Assembly: GCA_030530785.1 (NCBI GenBank)
Contig: JAUMUJ010000025.1
Coordinates: 1 to 33,283, forward strand
Length of the DNA: 33,283 nt
Reading direction: 5' to 3'
Source: Moraxella sp.
Lineage (GTDB): Bacteria; Pseudomonadota; Gammaproteobacteria; Pseudomonadales; Moraxellaceae
The notes under the pieces are model-generated. The model saw nothing but the letters and a program-made list of their open reading frames with translations. It ran no database searches and was not told where the DNA came from. The position numbers were made by a program, and so were the translations under genes. Of the stretch, positions 25,295 to 33,029 are shown one piece after another; position 1 is the first letter of the stretch, and the number at the start of each line of letters is the position of its first letter.

Positions 25295-25454
25295 AACAGC
25301 ACAGGATAGGCAAAAAATCCTAAGCAGTTTTTAGGTGGGAATGCCACAAGGACGAACGCTGTTACTAAGGAATGATGGTATGGACATTGCAAGAAGCAAA
25401 AGCCTCCTACGATAGACCGCAAATCCCCCGTTTGTGGTCTTATCGTTTTTTTTG
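25295..25454 (+). ncRNA. RsmY/RsmZ/CsrB-type small RNA candidate B
   Basis: About 160 nt from a predicted start near 25295 to a strong terminator. Five GGA motifs appear (CAGGATAG, GGGAATG, AAGGACGA, AAGGAATG, ATGGACAT), and 5' AACAGC pairs with GCTGTT. It shares GGACGAANGCTG with sRNA A in the same relative position. The terminator is GACCGCAAA/TTTGTGGTC with T8. Body sequence is otherwise diverged, while the promoter and activator palindrome are near identical, as expected for paralogous Rsm RNAs that keep only motif spacing. Function as CsrA/RsmA antagonist is inference. Confidence 0.75.
25415..25453 (+). terminator. Terminator of sRNA B
   Basis: GACCGCAAA pairs with TTTGTGGTC across TCCCCCG, with GATA/TATC extending the stem, followed by a run of eight T. 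Confidence 0.85.
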
Positions 25455-25457
25455 GGC

Positions 25458-25485
25458 TTGACATATCTAAATTTATAGATATAAT
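25458..25485 (+). promoter_or_regulatory. Promoter of the ArsR-type gene with overlapping operator palindrome
   Basis: TTGACA (25458-25463) and TATAAT (25480-25485) are 16 bp apart, near-perfect sigma-70 hexamers. ATATCTA-N6-TAGATAT (25463-25482) fills the spacer and overlaps the -10, the expected place for repression by the ArsR-type product. A similar sequence, ACATATCTAAATTTTTAT, recurs at about 25894-25911, upstream of the LLM gene. Confidence 0.75.
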
Positions 25486-25515
25486 GATGTATTATTTGTA
25501 AGATTATCTACATTC

Positions 25516-25833
25516 ATGAAATCCACCGATATTTTTAAAGTGCTTGCCAACGATGTCCGCTACCAGATTTTGCTGTGGCTTAAAGACCCCGCCGTGCATT
25601 TTGGGGCAGACACTCTGCGTTGTGCTGAGACGGGCTTTGATGGTGGGATTTGTGTGGGTGTGATTACCGAAAAATCAGGGCTTGCTCAGTCGGTGATTTC
25701 CAGCTATCTGACCAGTTTACAACAAACGGGGCTGATAGAAAGTAAACGCATCGGCAAATGGACGTATTATCGTTATTGTCCGAGCGGGGTGGAGCATTTT
25801 ATCTGCCAAGTGCGTGATGAGATTGGCGATTAA
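25516..25833 (+). CDS. ArsR/SmtB-family winged-helix regulator
   Basis: The 105-residue protein starts DIFKVLANDVRYQILLWLK and has the recognition helix region SGLAQSVISSYLTSLQQTGLIESKRIGKWTYYRY, a typical ArsR-type winged helix. No canonical ELCVCDL metal box is present; Cys residues in LRCAETGFDGGICVG lie just before the DNA-binding helices and could sense metal or redox. It is followed by the LLM oxidoreductase gene, the acidic peptide and an Old Yellow Enzyme, which it may control, since a half-copy of its promoter palindrome recurs before the LLM gene. Autoregulation is inferred from the palindrome at 25463-25482. Confidence 0.85.
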   Translation: MKSTDIFKVLANDVRYQILLWLKDPAVHFGADTLRCAETGFDGGICVGVITEKSGLAQSVISSYLTSLQQTGLIESKRIGKWTYYRYCPSGVEHFICQVRDEIGD

Positions 25834-25893
25834 AACAAGGTAAATGACAATTTGCCCCACACAAGCACGCCAAATTAAAAAAATTTTGCCAAA

Positions 25894-25911
25894 ACATATC
25901 TAAATTTTTAT
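25894..25911 (+). promoter_or_regulatory. Partial copy of the ArsR-type operator before the LLM gene
   Basis: ACATATCTAAATTT is repeated from 25461-25474, but the second arm is degraded (TATAAAT instead of TAGATAT). It lies about 25 bp before the LLM start. Confidence 0.5.
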
Positions 25912-25933
25912 AAATGTAAAAGTGAGAACAATC

Positions 25934-26920
25934 ATGACCGATGTGTCCGTGTTAAACCTTGCCCCCTTGCGAGACGGTGAGACCTTTAATCAAGCGGTGG
26001 ATAATTTGGTGGAGCTTGCCCAGCTTGCCGAACGGCTTGGCTATGCTCGCTACTGGGTTGCCGAACATCACAATATGCCTTATCTGGCAAGCTCTGCCAC
26101 AAGTCTGCTTATCCAGCGGGTGCTTGATAAGACAAGCACAATCCGAGTCGGCTCAGGCGGTGTCATGCTCCCCAACCATTCGCCCTTTGTCGTTGCCGAG
26201 CAGTATGGTACGCTGGCAAGCCTATACCCTAAGCGTGTGGATTTGGGGCTTGGGCGAGCCCCTGGTACTGACCCTGCCACCGCCCGAGCCATTCGCCGTC
26301 ATCAGGACGATTTTGCGACAAGTTTTCCAAGTGATATCAAAGAGTTGCAGTTTTATTTTGGTAATGACAACAGTGATAAAGTGCGAGCCTATCCTGCCAA
26401 AGGACTAAGCGTGCCACTTTATGTCTTGGGTTCTAGCACCGAGAGTGCTTATTTGGCGGGAGAGCTGGGTCTGCCTTATGCCTTTGCGTCTCATTTTGCC
26501 CCACGTTTTTTGACACAGGCGGTGGAGATTTATCGCCGAGAGTTTAGACCGTCTGATGTGCTTGACAAGCCCAAGGTCATCGTTGGGCTAAATGCCATTG
26601 TCGCTGACACTGACAGTGAAGCCCAGCTACTTGCCACCACCAGTTTGCAGTTTTTTTTAAATGTGGTAACGGGCGAGTCGTCAGGCATGAAACCCCCTGT
26701 GGCAGACATTGAAAGCCGTATCCCGCCACATATTCTGTCTATGGCAAAGAGCATGACGGCGTGTAGCGTGATTGGTTCGCCAAAGACGGTTAAGTTTCAG
26801 TTGGAGCAATTGCAACACCAAGTGAGTGCCGATGAGCTGATGGCGGTCAGCTATATTTATGACAAAGACAAACAGGCTCGCTCATATGAACTACTTGCCG
26901 ATATTGTCAAAACTTTATGA
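25934..26920 (+). CDS. LLM-class (bacterial luciferase-like) flavin-dependent oxidoreductase
   Basis: The 328-residue protein fits the MsnO8/YhbW-type luciferase-like family, FMN/F420-type TIM barrels. LGYARYWVAEHHNMPYLASSATSLL and TSTIRVGSGGVMLPNHSPFVVAEQYGTLASLYP are the characteristic blocks. RVDLGLGRAPGTDPATARAIRR is also typical. The substrate is unknown. I chose ATG 25934; a GTG at 25922 is in frame. It lies between the ArsR-type regulator and a 50-residue acidic peptide gene 16 nt downstream, so the two are probably one transcript. Confidence 0.9.
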   Translation: MTDVSVLNLAPLRDGETFNQAVDNLVELAQLAERLGYARYWVAEHHNMPYLASSATSLLIQRVLDKTSTIRVGSGGVMLPNHSPFVVAEQYGTLASLYPKRVDLGLGRAPGTDPATARAIRRHQDDFATSFPSDIKELQFYFGNDNSDKVRAYPAKGLSVPLYVLGSSTESAYLAGELGLPYAFASHFAPRFLTQAVEIYRREFRPSDVLDKPKVIVGLNAIVADTDSEAQLLATTSLQFFLNVVTGESSGMKPPVADIESRIPPHILSMAKSMTACSVIGSPKTVKFQLEQLQHQVSADELMAVSYIYDKDKQARSYELLADIVKTL

Positions 26921-26936
26921 TTGATAAGGAGTAAAC

Positions 26937-27089
26937 ATGACCATCCAACCCACCCCAACCCTTGATGATTTAAATCTTGATGAGCTGGATTTTGATGCCA
27001 TGCTTGGCGACTTGGCGGACGTGAGTGTGTCTGGCGGATTTGACGGTGAAAACGATGATGGCTGTGAAGGAGGTGCGTGTAAGATTTGA
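26937..27089 (+). CDS. Small acidic peptide with C-terminal Cys-x-Gly-Gly-x-Cys motif
   Basis: ATG 26937 follows an ideal AAGGAG (26926-26931) and encodes 50 residues, starting MTIQPTPTLDDLNLDELDFD and ending DGCEGGACKI. It is strongly acidic, has a Gly-Gly (VSGG) before the last quarter, and only two Cys, both at the C-terminus. It starts 16 nt after the LLM gene, so it is co-expressed. The layout (acidic leader, Gly-Gly, short Cys-containing tail, next to a redox enzyme) resembles a RiPP precursor. Equally it could be a small metal- or flavoenzyme-associated protein. I do not recognise a family. Confidence 0.6.
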   Translation: MTIQPTPTLDDLNLDELDFDAMLGDLADVSVSGGFDGENDDGCEGGACKI

Positions 27090-27222
27090 TTGATGATGAT
27101 TGTAATGGACTTATGGGGTGCATCGCTCTCTTTATGACAAATTTTTTGGGCAACTGATTTGCCTCCATATGTCCAATTTTAAAAACATCTTAATTTAACA
27201 TTTAATTTTAAAGAGAAAACCC

Positions 27223-28356
27223 ATGACAAATACCACCCCACTTTTTACCCCTTTTACCCTAAATAATGGCGTAGAGATTAAAAACCGTCTTGTCGTTGCT
27301 CCGATGACCCACTATGCGTCCAACCCTGACGGCACATTGTCTGACGAAGAGCGGGCGTTTTTGACGGGGCGGGCAGATGATTTTGGCTTATTTATCACGG
27401 CGGCGACTTTGGTGCACCCAAGCGGTAAAGCCTTTGTCGGGCAACCGTCTGCCTATGATGAAAGCCATTTGGTCAGCCTGACCGAAACCGCCAACATCAT
27501 CAAACAAGGCGGTGCAAAGGCAATTTTGCAAATCCATCACGGCGGTTATCAGTCGCTTGCTGAGTTTGGCGAGGTCATCGCCCCATCTGACATAGACAAC
27601 GGTCAGCACAAAGCTCGTGCCATGAGCGTGGACGAGATACAGGCGGTCATCACAGGCTTTGGTGTGGCGACCGATTTGGCGATACGAGCAGGGTTTGATG
27701 GTGTGGAGATTCATGGGGCGAATAATTATCTCATTCAGCAGTTTTTCTCGCCCCAAGCCAACAAACGAGACGATGAGTGGGGTGGAAGTTTACAAAATCG
27801 TTTGCGTTTTGTCAGAGCAGTCATCAAGACGGTCAATGACATCAAAATTAAACACAATAAAGCGGATTTTATCGTTGGGTATCGTTTTTCGCCAGAAGAA
27901 GCGGGCGATGATGGCTTGACAATGGCAGATGCGTTTGATTTGATTGATGCTTTGGTTGATGAGTCGTTGCAATATTTGCACGTTTCGTTGTGGGATTTTT
28001 ATAAAAAAGCAAGACGTGGGGCAGATACCAATTTAACCCGCATAGAACAGCTCCATACCCGCATTGGTGGAAAGTTGCCACTTATTGGTGTGGGTTGTCT
28101 GCTCTCTGCTGATGACGTGGTGCGTGCGTATGGTACAGGCTGGGCGGAGTTTGTCGCTGTGGGCAAGGCGGTGCTGACCAATCCTAATTTTGCCACGCTC
28201 CTAAAAACAGGCGACACCGACAAAATCGCCACGCACATAGACCCAAGTCTTGGTAACATCTATCGCCTATCATCTGCCCTATGGCAACAACAACTCATGG
28301 GACTGCCTTATTTGCCACCCTTAAAAGACAAATCATGGCAACCGCTAGACATTTAA
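27223..28356 (+). CDS. NADH:flavin oxidoreductase (Old Yellow Enzyme-like)
   Basis: The 377-residue FMN-binding TIM barrel starts PLFTPFTLNNGVEIKNRLVVAPMTHYASNPDGTLS, the OYE opening with the flavin-contacting APMT. ILQIHHGGYQ is the His-rich region, and GFDGVEIHGANNYLIQQFFSPQANKRDDEWGGSLQNRLRF is the signature block with active-site residues. OYEs reduce activated C=C bonds with NAD(P)H. It follows the ArsR-type/LLM/peptide group after 133 bp and may have its own promoter. A terminator (28362-28392) follows. Confidence 0.92.
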   Translation: MTNTTPLFTPFTLNNGVEIKNRLVVAPMTHYASNPDGTLSDEERAFLTGRADDFGLFITAATLVHPSGKAFVGQPSAYDESHLVSLTETANIIKQGGAKAILQIHHGGYQSLAEFGEVIAPSDIDNGQHKARAMSVDEIQAVITGFGVATDLAIRAGFDGVEIHGANNYLIQQFFSPQANKRDDEWGGSLQNRLRFVRAVIKTVNDIKIKHNKADFIVGYRFSPEEAGDDGLTMADAFDLIDALVDESLQYLHVSLWDFYKKARRGADTNLTRIEQLHTRIGGKLPLIGVGCLLSADDVVRAYGTGWAEFVAVGKAVLTNPNFATLLKTGDTDKIATHIDPSLGNIYRLSSALWQQQLMGLPYLPPLKDKSWQPLDI

Positions 28357-28361
28357 TCCAT

Positions 28362-28392
28362 AAAATCCGTGTAGTGCTTACATGGATTTTTT
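28362..28392. terminator. Convergent terminator between the OYE gene and yigZ
   Basis: AAAATCC-G-TGTA pairs with TACA-T-GGATTTT around a 5-nt loop, with T-runs on the + side. It overlaps the 3' end of yigZ on the minus strand. Confidence 0.75.
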
Positions 28393-28983
28393 GTCGTCCA
28401 AAAGCTTGCCGAATACCCCCAAATTACCCCCAAATTCGTCCACTTTTTCGCTGTCTAGTTGTACGCTGATGATGACATTATGGGCATAGTCTGTCTCCAA
28501 AATTTCGCCCCCAATTTGCCCGACCAAATAGCGGATTTGGGCTTCGTGGGCGAAGGTGGTTATGACCTTAATCAGTGATTTTGGCACAAATGGCACAAGG
28601 GTCATCTCGTCCACCACCATCTGTGTGGCGGTGGCGTAGGCTCGTGTCAGCCCGCCTGCTCCCAGTTTGATACCGCCAAAATATCGCACCACCACCACCA
28701 GCACGTTGCCGATGGTTTTATGTTGTAAGACATTTAAAATCGGTCTGCCTGCCGTGCCGTTGGGTTCGCCGTCATCATCAAAACCTGCGTGCGTGGTGTT
28801 GTGTGGGTCGCCTAAGATATAGGCAATACAATGATGGCGAGCGTCAGGGTATCTCTCACGCAACTGTTCCACGTGAAACATCACTTCGTCTTTTTGGCTG
28901 ATGGGATAGGCAAAGGTGAGAAACTGGCTTTTTTTAATCTCATAAACCGCTTGGCAGGGGACGGATAAGGTATGGTAGGTCAT
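28378..28983 (-). CDS. yigZ: IMPACT-family protein YigZ
   Basis: The 201-residue protein belongs to UPF0029/IMPACT. HHCIAYILGDPHNTTHAGFDDDGEPNGTAGRPIL and VVVVRYFGGIKLGAGGLTRAYATA are the family signatures. The C-terminal domain resembles elongation factor G domain IV. Role: translation-associated, in detail unknown. Residues about 34-39 (MFHVEQ) come from a parS-like palindrome at 28865-28880, read on the minus strand. It is convergent with the OYE gene and shares the strand of the next secreted protein gene, with a 23-nt gap. Confidence 0.93.
   Translation of the reverse strand: MTYHTLSVPCQAVYEIKKSQFLTFAYPISQKDEVMFHVEQLRERYPDARHHCIAYILGDPHNTTHAGFDDDGEPNGTAGRPILNVLQHKTIGNVLVVVVRYFGGIKLGAGGLTRAYATATQMVVDEMTLVPFVPKSLIKVITTFAHEAQIRYLVGQIGGEILETDYAHNVIISVQLDSEKVDEFGGNLGVFGKLLDDKKSM
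28865..28880. promoter_or_regulatory. parS-like site 10 (inside yigZ)
   Basis: TGTTCCACGTGAAACA has an intact CACGTG core. It is the most distant site, about 17 kb from the nearest other one. Confidence 0.75.
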
Positions 28984-29006
28984 GTTGGCGATTGGCTATA
29001 TAACTG

Positions 29007-29669
29007 TTATTGTAAAAGACCGATGTGGCAGGCTGGGCGACCGATTTTCATCTTGACCGTGCCAGAACAGCCAGACGGCAGGCGAATTTGGCTGATTGCT
29101 TGGGGTGTGGGGGCGACATGGGCGGTCAGTACTGAGCGGGGCAGTTTAAGGCGACGTAAGGCTTCATCGGTGCTGATGTGATAGACTTTGCGTGTCTTGG
29201 TGCTGTTGTTGCTTTTATAATCAAATACCGTAACTGTGTCATCATCATTAAATACGTAATGATTTTCGCCTTTTAGGATAATATCACGGTCATAAATGGA
29301 CACATACAGCAGTTTGCCGTTGTTGTAACCATAAGAAAAGCCATGTTTGCTTTGAGCGGTTCGTTTGGGGTCATAAAGCTCATGGTAAAAGAGTAGAGAG
29401 TTATTAAGTTTGGTATAAGACCAACACAGTTGTAAACCATCTTTGGGGGCATTGCAACCTTGTGGGTTTTCTTTTTTGTACTGAGTAATTTGTGCTTGTA
29501 TGGCATTCATTTCAGCTTGGCTATAATAAGTCTTGCTGTCGCACATCCAGCGACCTCGATAATTGTCATAAACGCAAGCAGTTGAGATGGTGGCAGAATG
29601 AACATTTGATACAAAAAATATCCCTGCTGACAGTGTGGCAAAGAGTGTGCCAAATTTAAAAAACGTCAT
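29007..29669 (-). CDS. Secreted hypothetical protein
   Basis: The 220-residue protein begins with a likely Sec signal peptide (MTFFKFGTLFATLSAGIFFV, cleavage near VHSA-TI). The mature part has several Cys residues that could form disulphides (CVYDNYRGRWMCD, QGCNAPKDGLQLC, SGCSGTVKMKIGRPAC). No enzyme motif is seen, and I do not recognise the family. It lies upstream of yigZ on the same strand with a 23-nt gap, and is divergent from rsuA. The truncated protein at 33030-33283 is also Cys-rich, but I see no clear homology. Confidence 0.75.
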   Translation of the reverse strand: MTFFKFGTLFATLSAGIFFVSNVHSATISTACVYDNYRGRWMCDSKTYYSQAEMNAIQAQITQYKKENPQGCNAPKDGLQLCWSYTKLNNSLLFYHELYDPKRTAQSKHGFSYGYNNGKLLYVSIYDRDIILKGENHYVFNDDDTVTVFDYKSNNSTKTRKVYHISTDEALRRLKLPRSVLTAHVAPTPQAISQIRLPSGCSGTVKMKIGRPACHIGLLQ

Positions 29670-29764
29670 GCTAAACCCTAAATGTTCGGTGATTGTTGAA
29701 ATTTAAAAACAAAACTATGTTACACTATTTACCGTCATTTTTATACAAAATTTTAGGTAAAAAT

Positions 29765-30466
29765 ATGAGACTGGATAAATTTTTAAGCAAAGCCACAGAG
29801 CTGTCCCGCAGTGAATGCAAAAAAATTCTACATCGTGGCGAAATTACCGTCAATAATGAAGTCATTAAAGATGGCAGTGTTCATGTCAGTGCCGATGATG
29901 ACGTGCTGTGGGCGGGCGAGCCGTTGTCGGTGGCGGACGGTCATCGCTATATTTTGCTCTATAAGCCCGATGGTTTTGAGTGCACCCTAAAAGCCAAAGA
30001 GTACCCCATCGTTACCGAGCTGATTGCCGTGCCAGAGGTGGCAAATTTGCGTATCGCAGGACGGCTTGATGTGGACACCACAGGGGCATTGCTATTATCT
30101 GATGATGGGGCGTGGCTACACCGAGTTACCAGCCCCAAACGCCACCAGCCCAAATGCTATGAAATCACGCTTGCTGACCCCATGACCCAAGATGAGCAAG
30201 CACATGCCATCAAACAAGTGGCAAATGGTATCTTGCTTGATGGCGATGCCGAAAAAACCCGCCCTGCCGAGTTGTCATTTACGGACGAGACCCACGCCAC
30301 GCTTGTTTTGACCGAAGGCAAATATCATCAGGTCAAACGCATGATGGCGTATTTTGGCAACAAAGTGATAGAATTGCACCGAGCAAGCATTGGCACGATT
30401 ACGCTAGATGGGCTTGATGTGGGCGAGTGTCGCTTTTTGACGGCGGATGAAGTGGGGCAATTTTAA
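29765..30466 (+). CDS. rsuA: 16S rRNA pseudouridine(516) synthase
   Basis: The 233-residue enzyme makes pseudouridine at 516 of 16S rRNA. An S4-like RNA-binding domain opens it: MRLDKFLSKATELSRSECKK. The catalytic motif is RIAGRLDVDTTGALLLSDDG, with the nucleophile Asp102. TEGKYHQVKRMMAYFGNKVIELHRASIG is the usual C-terminal block of the RsuA/RluB family. I chose ATG 29765 because MRLDK is the family start; upstream Met codons in frame add 24 residues with no conserved features. The stop TAA shares its last A with the start codon of dtd (TAATG), so the pair is translationally coupled. Confidence 0.95.
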   Translation: MRLDKFLSKATELSRSECKKILHRGEITVNNEVIKDGSVHVSADDDVLWAGEPLSVADGHRYILLYKPDGFECTLKAKEYPIVTELIAVPEVANLRIAGRLDVDTTGALLLSDDGAWLHRVTSPKRHQPKCYEITLADPMTQDEQAHAIKQVANGILLDGDAEKTRPAELSFTDETHATLVLTEGKYHQVKRMMAYFGNKVIELHRASIGTITLDGLDVGECRFLTADEVGQF

Positions 30467-30918
30467 TGAAAGCACTCATTCAGCGAGTTAAATCCGCCCA
30501 AGTGGTGGTAGATGGGGCGGTGGTCGGTCAGATAGATGGTGGTGTGCTGGCGTATGTGGGTGTCGGTCGAGACGATGATTTTGCCAAAGCGTGTCGGCTG
30601 GTGGATAAGATATTAAGCTATCGCATTTTTGAGAACACCACTGACCCTGACAAATTGGGCAAAATGGATAAAAGCGTGAGCGATGTCGGTGGTGGCGTGT
30701 TGTTGGTGTCGCAGTTTACGCTGATGGCAAACACTGATAAGGGTCGCCGTCCTGATTTTGCTCCTGCCATGCCCCCACAGGACGCACAGGCGTTATTTGA
30801 TAGGTTGGTGGATTATGCCAAAACCAAGCACCATCTGGTGCAGACGGGGAAATTTGGGGCAAATATGGTGGTCGGTAGCATCAATGATGGTCCGATTAAC
30901 TTTTTGTTAGAAGTGTGA
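30466..30918 (+). CDS. dtd: D-aminoacyl-tRNA deacylase
   Basis: The 150-residue protein frees tRNA from mischarged D-amino acids (and glycine) and is a homodimer. MKALIQRVKSAQVVVDG is the family start. SQFTLMANTDKGRRPDF (82 onwards) and NDGPINF (140-146, the Gly-cisPro region for chiral proofreading) are the defining motifs. Length is normal. The start codon overlaps the rsuA stop. The downstream gap to the convergent antiporter gene is about 90 bp with no clear terminator. Confidence 0.96.
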   Translation: MKALIQRVKSAQVVVDGAVVGQIDGGVLAYVGVGRDDDFAKACRLVDKILSYRIFENTTDPDKLGKMDKSVSDVGGGVLLVSQFTLMANTDKGRRPDFAPAMPPQDAQALFDRLVDYAKTKHHLVQTGKFGANMVVGSINDGPINFLLEV

Positions 30919-31008
30919 ACGCAGGCGTGTCGTCATCGCCCCATATATTGTTGGTGGGTGGTTACATGGGTTTGACCCAAACAAAAAGCGCCGTGATTGT
31001 ACACTCAT

Positions 31009-32886
31009 CTAACTGATTCCCTTTTTTGTTCTGGTCCAGCATTCGGGGTCTTCTTGCCAATCCACACGCTCATCACGCAAGATTGCCCCCATCATTTCAT
31101 GGGTCTCATCTCTTAGCTGTTTGATGAGATCGGTCATCGCTTTGTTATCATAGACTAAGATGTTTGGGTCATGCAAAAAAGACGCACACCCAAGATGATG
31201 GCGTTCTCGGGCTTCATAAAACTTAGACAGCTGACGGGCTTTTTCTTTGGACAGTCCGAGCTGTTCAAGAGCAATCCGTCCGCTTCGTATGGCAGAGTCG
31301 GCGGTCTCTCTGATGATGTAATTTGCCCCAGCGTGGTGCAAATCAAAAGCGTGCAACCCATCATAGGCTCGTGCCAAAATCGTCAAATGCGGATAATGGC
31401 GGCGAACAAAGCCGATGATGTCAGTGGACGCTTGTTTGCTGGCAAGGCAGATGATGAGCATTTTGGCGTGTTTTAGACCGATACTATTTAACATCTCAGG
31501 GCGGGTAGCGTCCCCGTAGTAGGTCTGTATGCCAAATTTGGCGAGTCCTTCTATCATCTCCACATGGTTATCAATCACGGTGGTGCTAAATCCACACGCC
31601 ATCAGCAGACTGTTGACCTGTTGCCCAAAGCGACCATGCCCCAAAATTACCACTTGTCCTGTGTGGGCGATGTCGTCATTGGTTCGGACGGGTTGTTCGT
31701 CTTTTAGGGCTTTTTTGGCAAAGATTTTTTCATAAGCCACAAAGCAAAGAGGTGTTAAAATCATGGACAAAGCGACCACCAGTAGCATTTTATCGCTCAG
31801 CTCTTTTGGCAAAACACGGCTGTGATTGGCAACTGAAATCAGCACAAAGCCAAACTCCCCTGCCCCTGCCAGCGATAGAGCAAACAGCTTATTTGCCAGT
31901 GGACTAAGGCGAAACAGTTTACCCAGCCCAAATAGTATCGCCCCTTTTAGTGTCATGAGTGCTAAGGTAATGACGATGATGGTGCTAAAATCGGATTTGA
32001 GCAGGGCAAAGTTCATGCTTGCTCCCACCGTGATAAAAAACAACCCCAAAAACAGGCTCTTAAAGGGGTTAAGCTGACTTTCCATTTCGTGCCGATAGGG
32101 ACTGTTGGCAAGGGCGACCCCTGCAATAAATGCCCCCAATGCAGGCGACAGACCCACCAAAGACATGAGCGTGGCAATGCCCACCACCACCGTCAGCGTA
32201 AATACCAAAAACATCTCATGAATGCGATAACGGCTTATCGTACGCAACGAAAATGGCACGGCATACCGCATGAGCATGACGATAAGTGCAATCGCCCCCA
32301 CTCCCACCAAAGCGATGACCCAGCCGTCCATGCCAGATAATAAGGTGGTTTGTTCAGATTGTACGCTTGCCACGCCCAGTAGGGGCAGTAGGGTGAGCAT
32401 GGGAATGGCGGACACGTCTTGAAATAAGAGTACGGCAAAACCTGCCCTCCCGCCTTGTGTGTTTAACTGCTTTTTTTCGGCAAGGGTTTGTAGAACGATG
32501 GCGGTGGACGATAAAGATAAAATGCACCCAAGTGCCACACCAATTTGCCAAGAAAACCCCAACCACAGGGCAATCATCAGTATGGCAAACAGGCTTAGCC
32601 CCACTTGTAATCCGCCAAGCCCGATGAGTTTATGTCGCATTTGCCAAAGCATTTTTGGGGCAAGCTCCAACCCCACCACAAACAACATCATCACCACGCC
32701 AAATTCGGCAACGTGTTGAATGCTTTGGGTTTCTTTACCGACAAAACCCAGCACAGGACCGATGGCAATCCCTGCCAAAAGATAGCCAAGCACCGACCCA
32801 AAGCCTGCTCTTTGGCTTATCATGACAGCGATGACCGCAAAAGACAGGTAAACAAAGGTGTATAAAAGTAAGTCGGTCATGGGCAA
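31009..32886 (-). CDS. Kef-type CPA2 monovalent cation:proton antiporter
   Basis: The 625-residue protein has an N-terminal membrane domain (about 1-390) with many hydrophobic helices. Its SLSSTAIVLQTLAEKKQ and LLFQDVSAIPML blocks are Na+/H+ exchanger-type motifs, the latter including the transport Asp. A cytosolic RCK/TrkA-N domain (about 405-530) follows, with VVILGHGRFGQQVNSLL (NAD-binding GxGxxG) and YGDATRPEMLNSIGL. It resembles KefB/KefC, which export K+ in exchange for H+ under electrophile or acid stress, though no glutathione-binding residues were checked. Start at MPMTDLL, with MTDLL an alternative. It is convergent with dtd. Confidence 0.9.
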   Translation of the reverse strand: MPMTDLLLYTFVYLSFAVIAVMISQRAGFGSVLGYLLAGIAIGPVLGFVGKETQSIQHVAEFGVVMMLFVVGLELAPKMLWQMRHKLIGLGGLQVGLSLFAILMIALWLGFSWQIGVALGCILSLSSTAIVLQTLAEKKQLNTQGGRAGFAVLLFQDVSAIPMLTLLPLLGVASVQSEQTTLLSGMDGWVIALVGVGAIALIVMLMRYAVPFSLRTISRYRIHEMFLVFTLTVVVGIATLMSLVGLSPALGAFIAGVALANSPYRHEMESQLNPFKSLFLGLFFITVGASMNFALLKSDFSTIIVITLALMTLKGAILFGLGKLFRLSPLANKLFALSLAGAGEFGFVLISVANHSRVLPKELSDKMLLVVALSMILTPLCFVAYEKIFAKKALKDEQPVRTNDDIAHTGQVVILGHGRFGQQVNSLLMACGFSTTVIDNHVEMIEGLAKFGIQTYYGDATRPEMLNSIGLKHAKMLIICLASKQASTDIIGFVRRHYPHLTILARAYDGLHAFDLHHAGANYIIRETADSAIRSGRIALEQLGLSKEKARQLSKFYEARERHHLGCASFLHDPNILVYDNKAMTDLIKQLRDETHEMMGAILRDERVDWQEDPECWTRTKKGIS

Positions 32887-33029
32887 GATTTGGTGGTGGG
32901 TTTGTTTTGATTGTAAAGCAATTTAGTGGTTTTGTATAGGGTTTTGGTGGTAAATTGACCCATAAAAAATACCGCCCAAGCCTTTATAGGTGGGTTAGAC
33001 AAGCGGGCGAGCAACATCATACTGCAACA

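Noticed and set aside
30919-31008. Terminator between dtd and the antiporter gene
   Set aside because: No stable stem followed by a T-tract on either strand was seen by eye.
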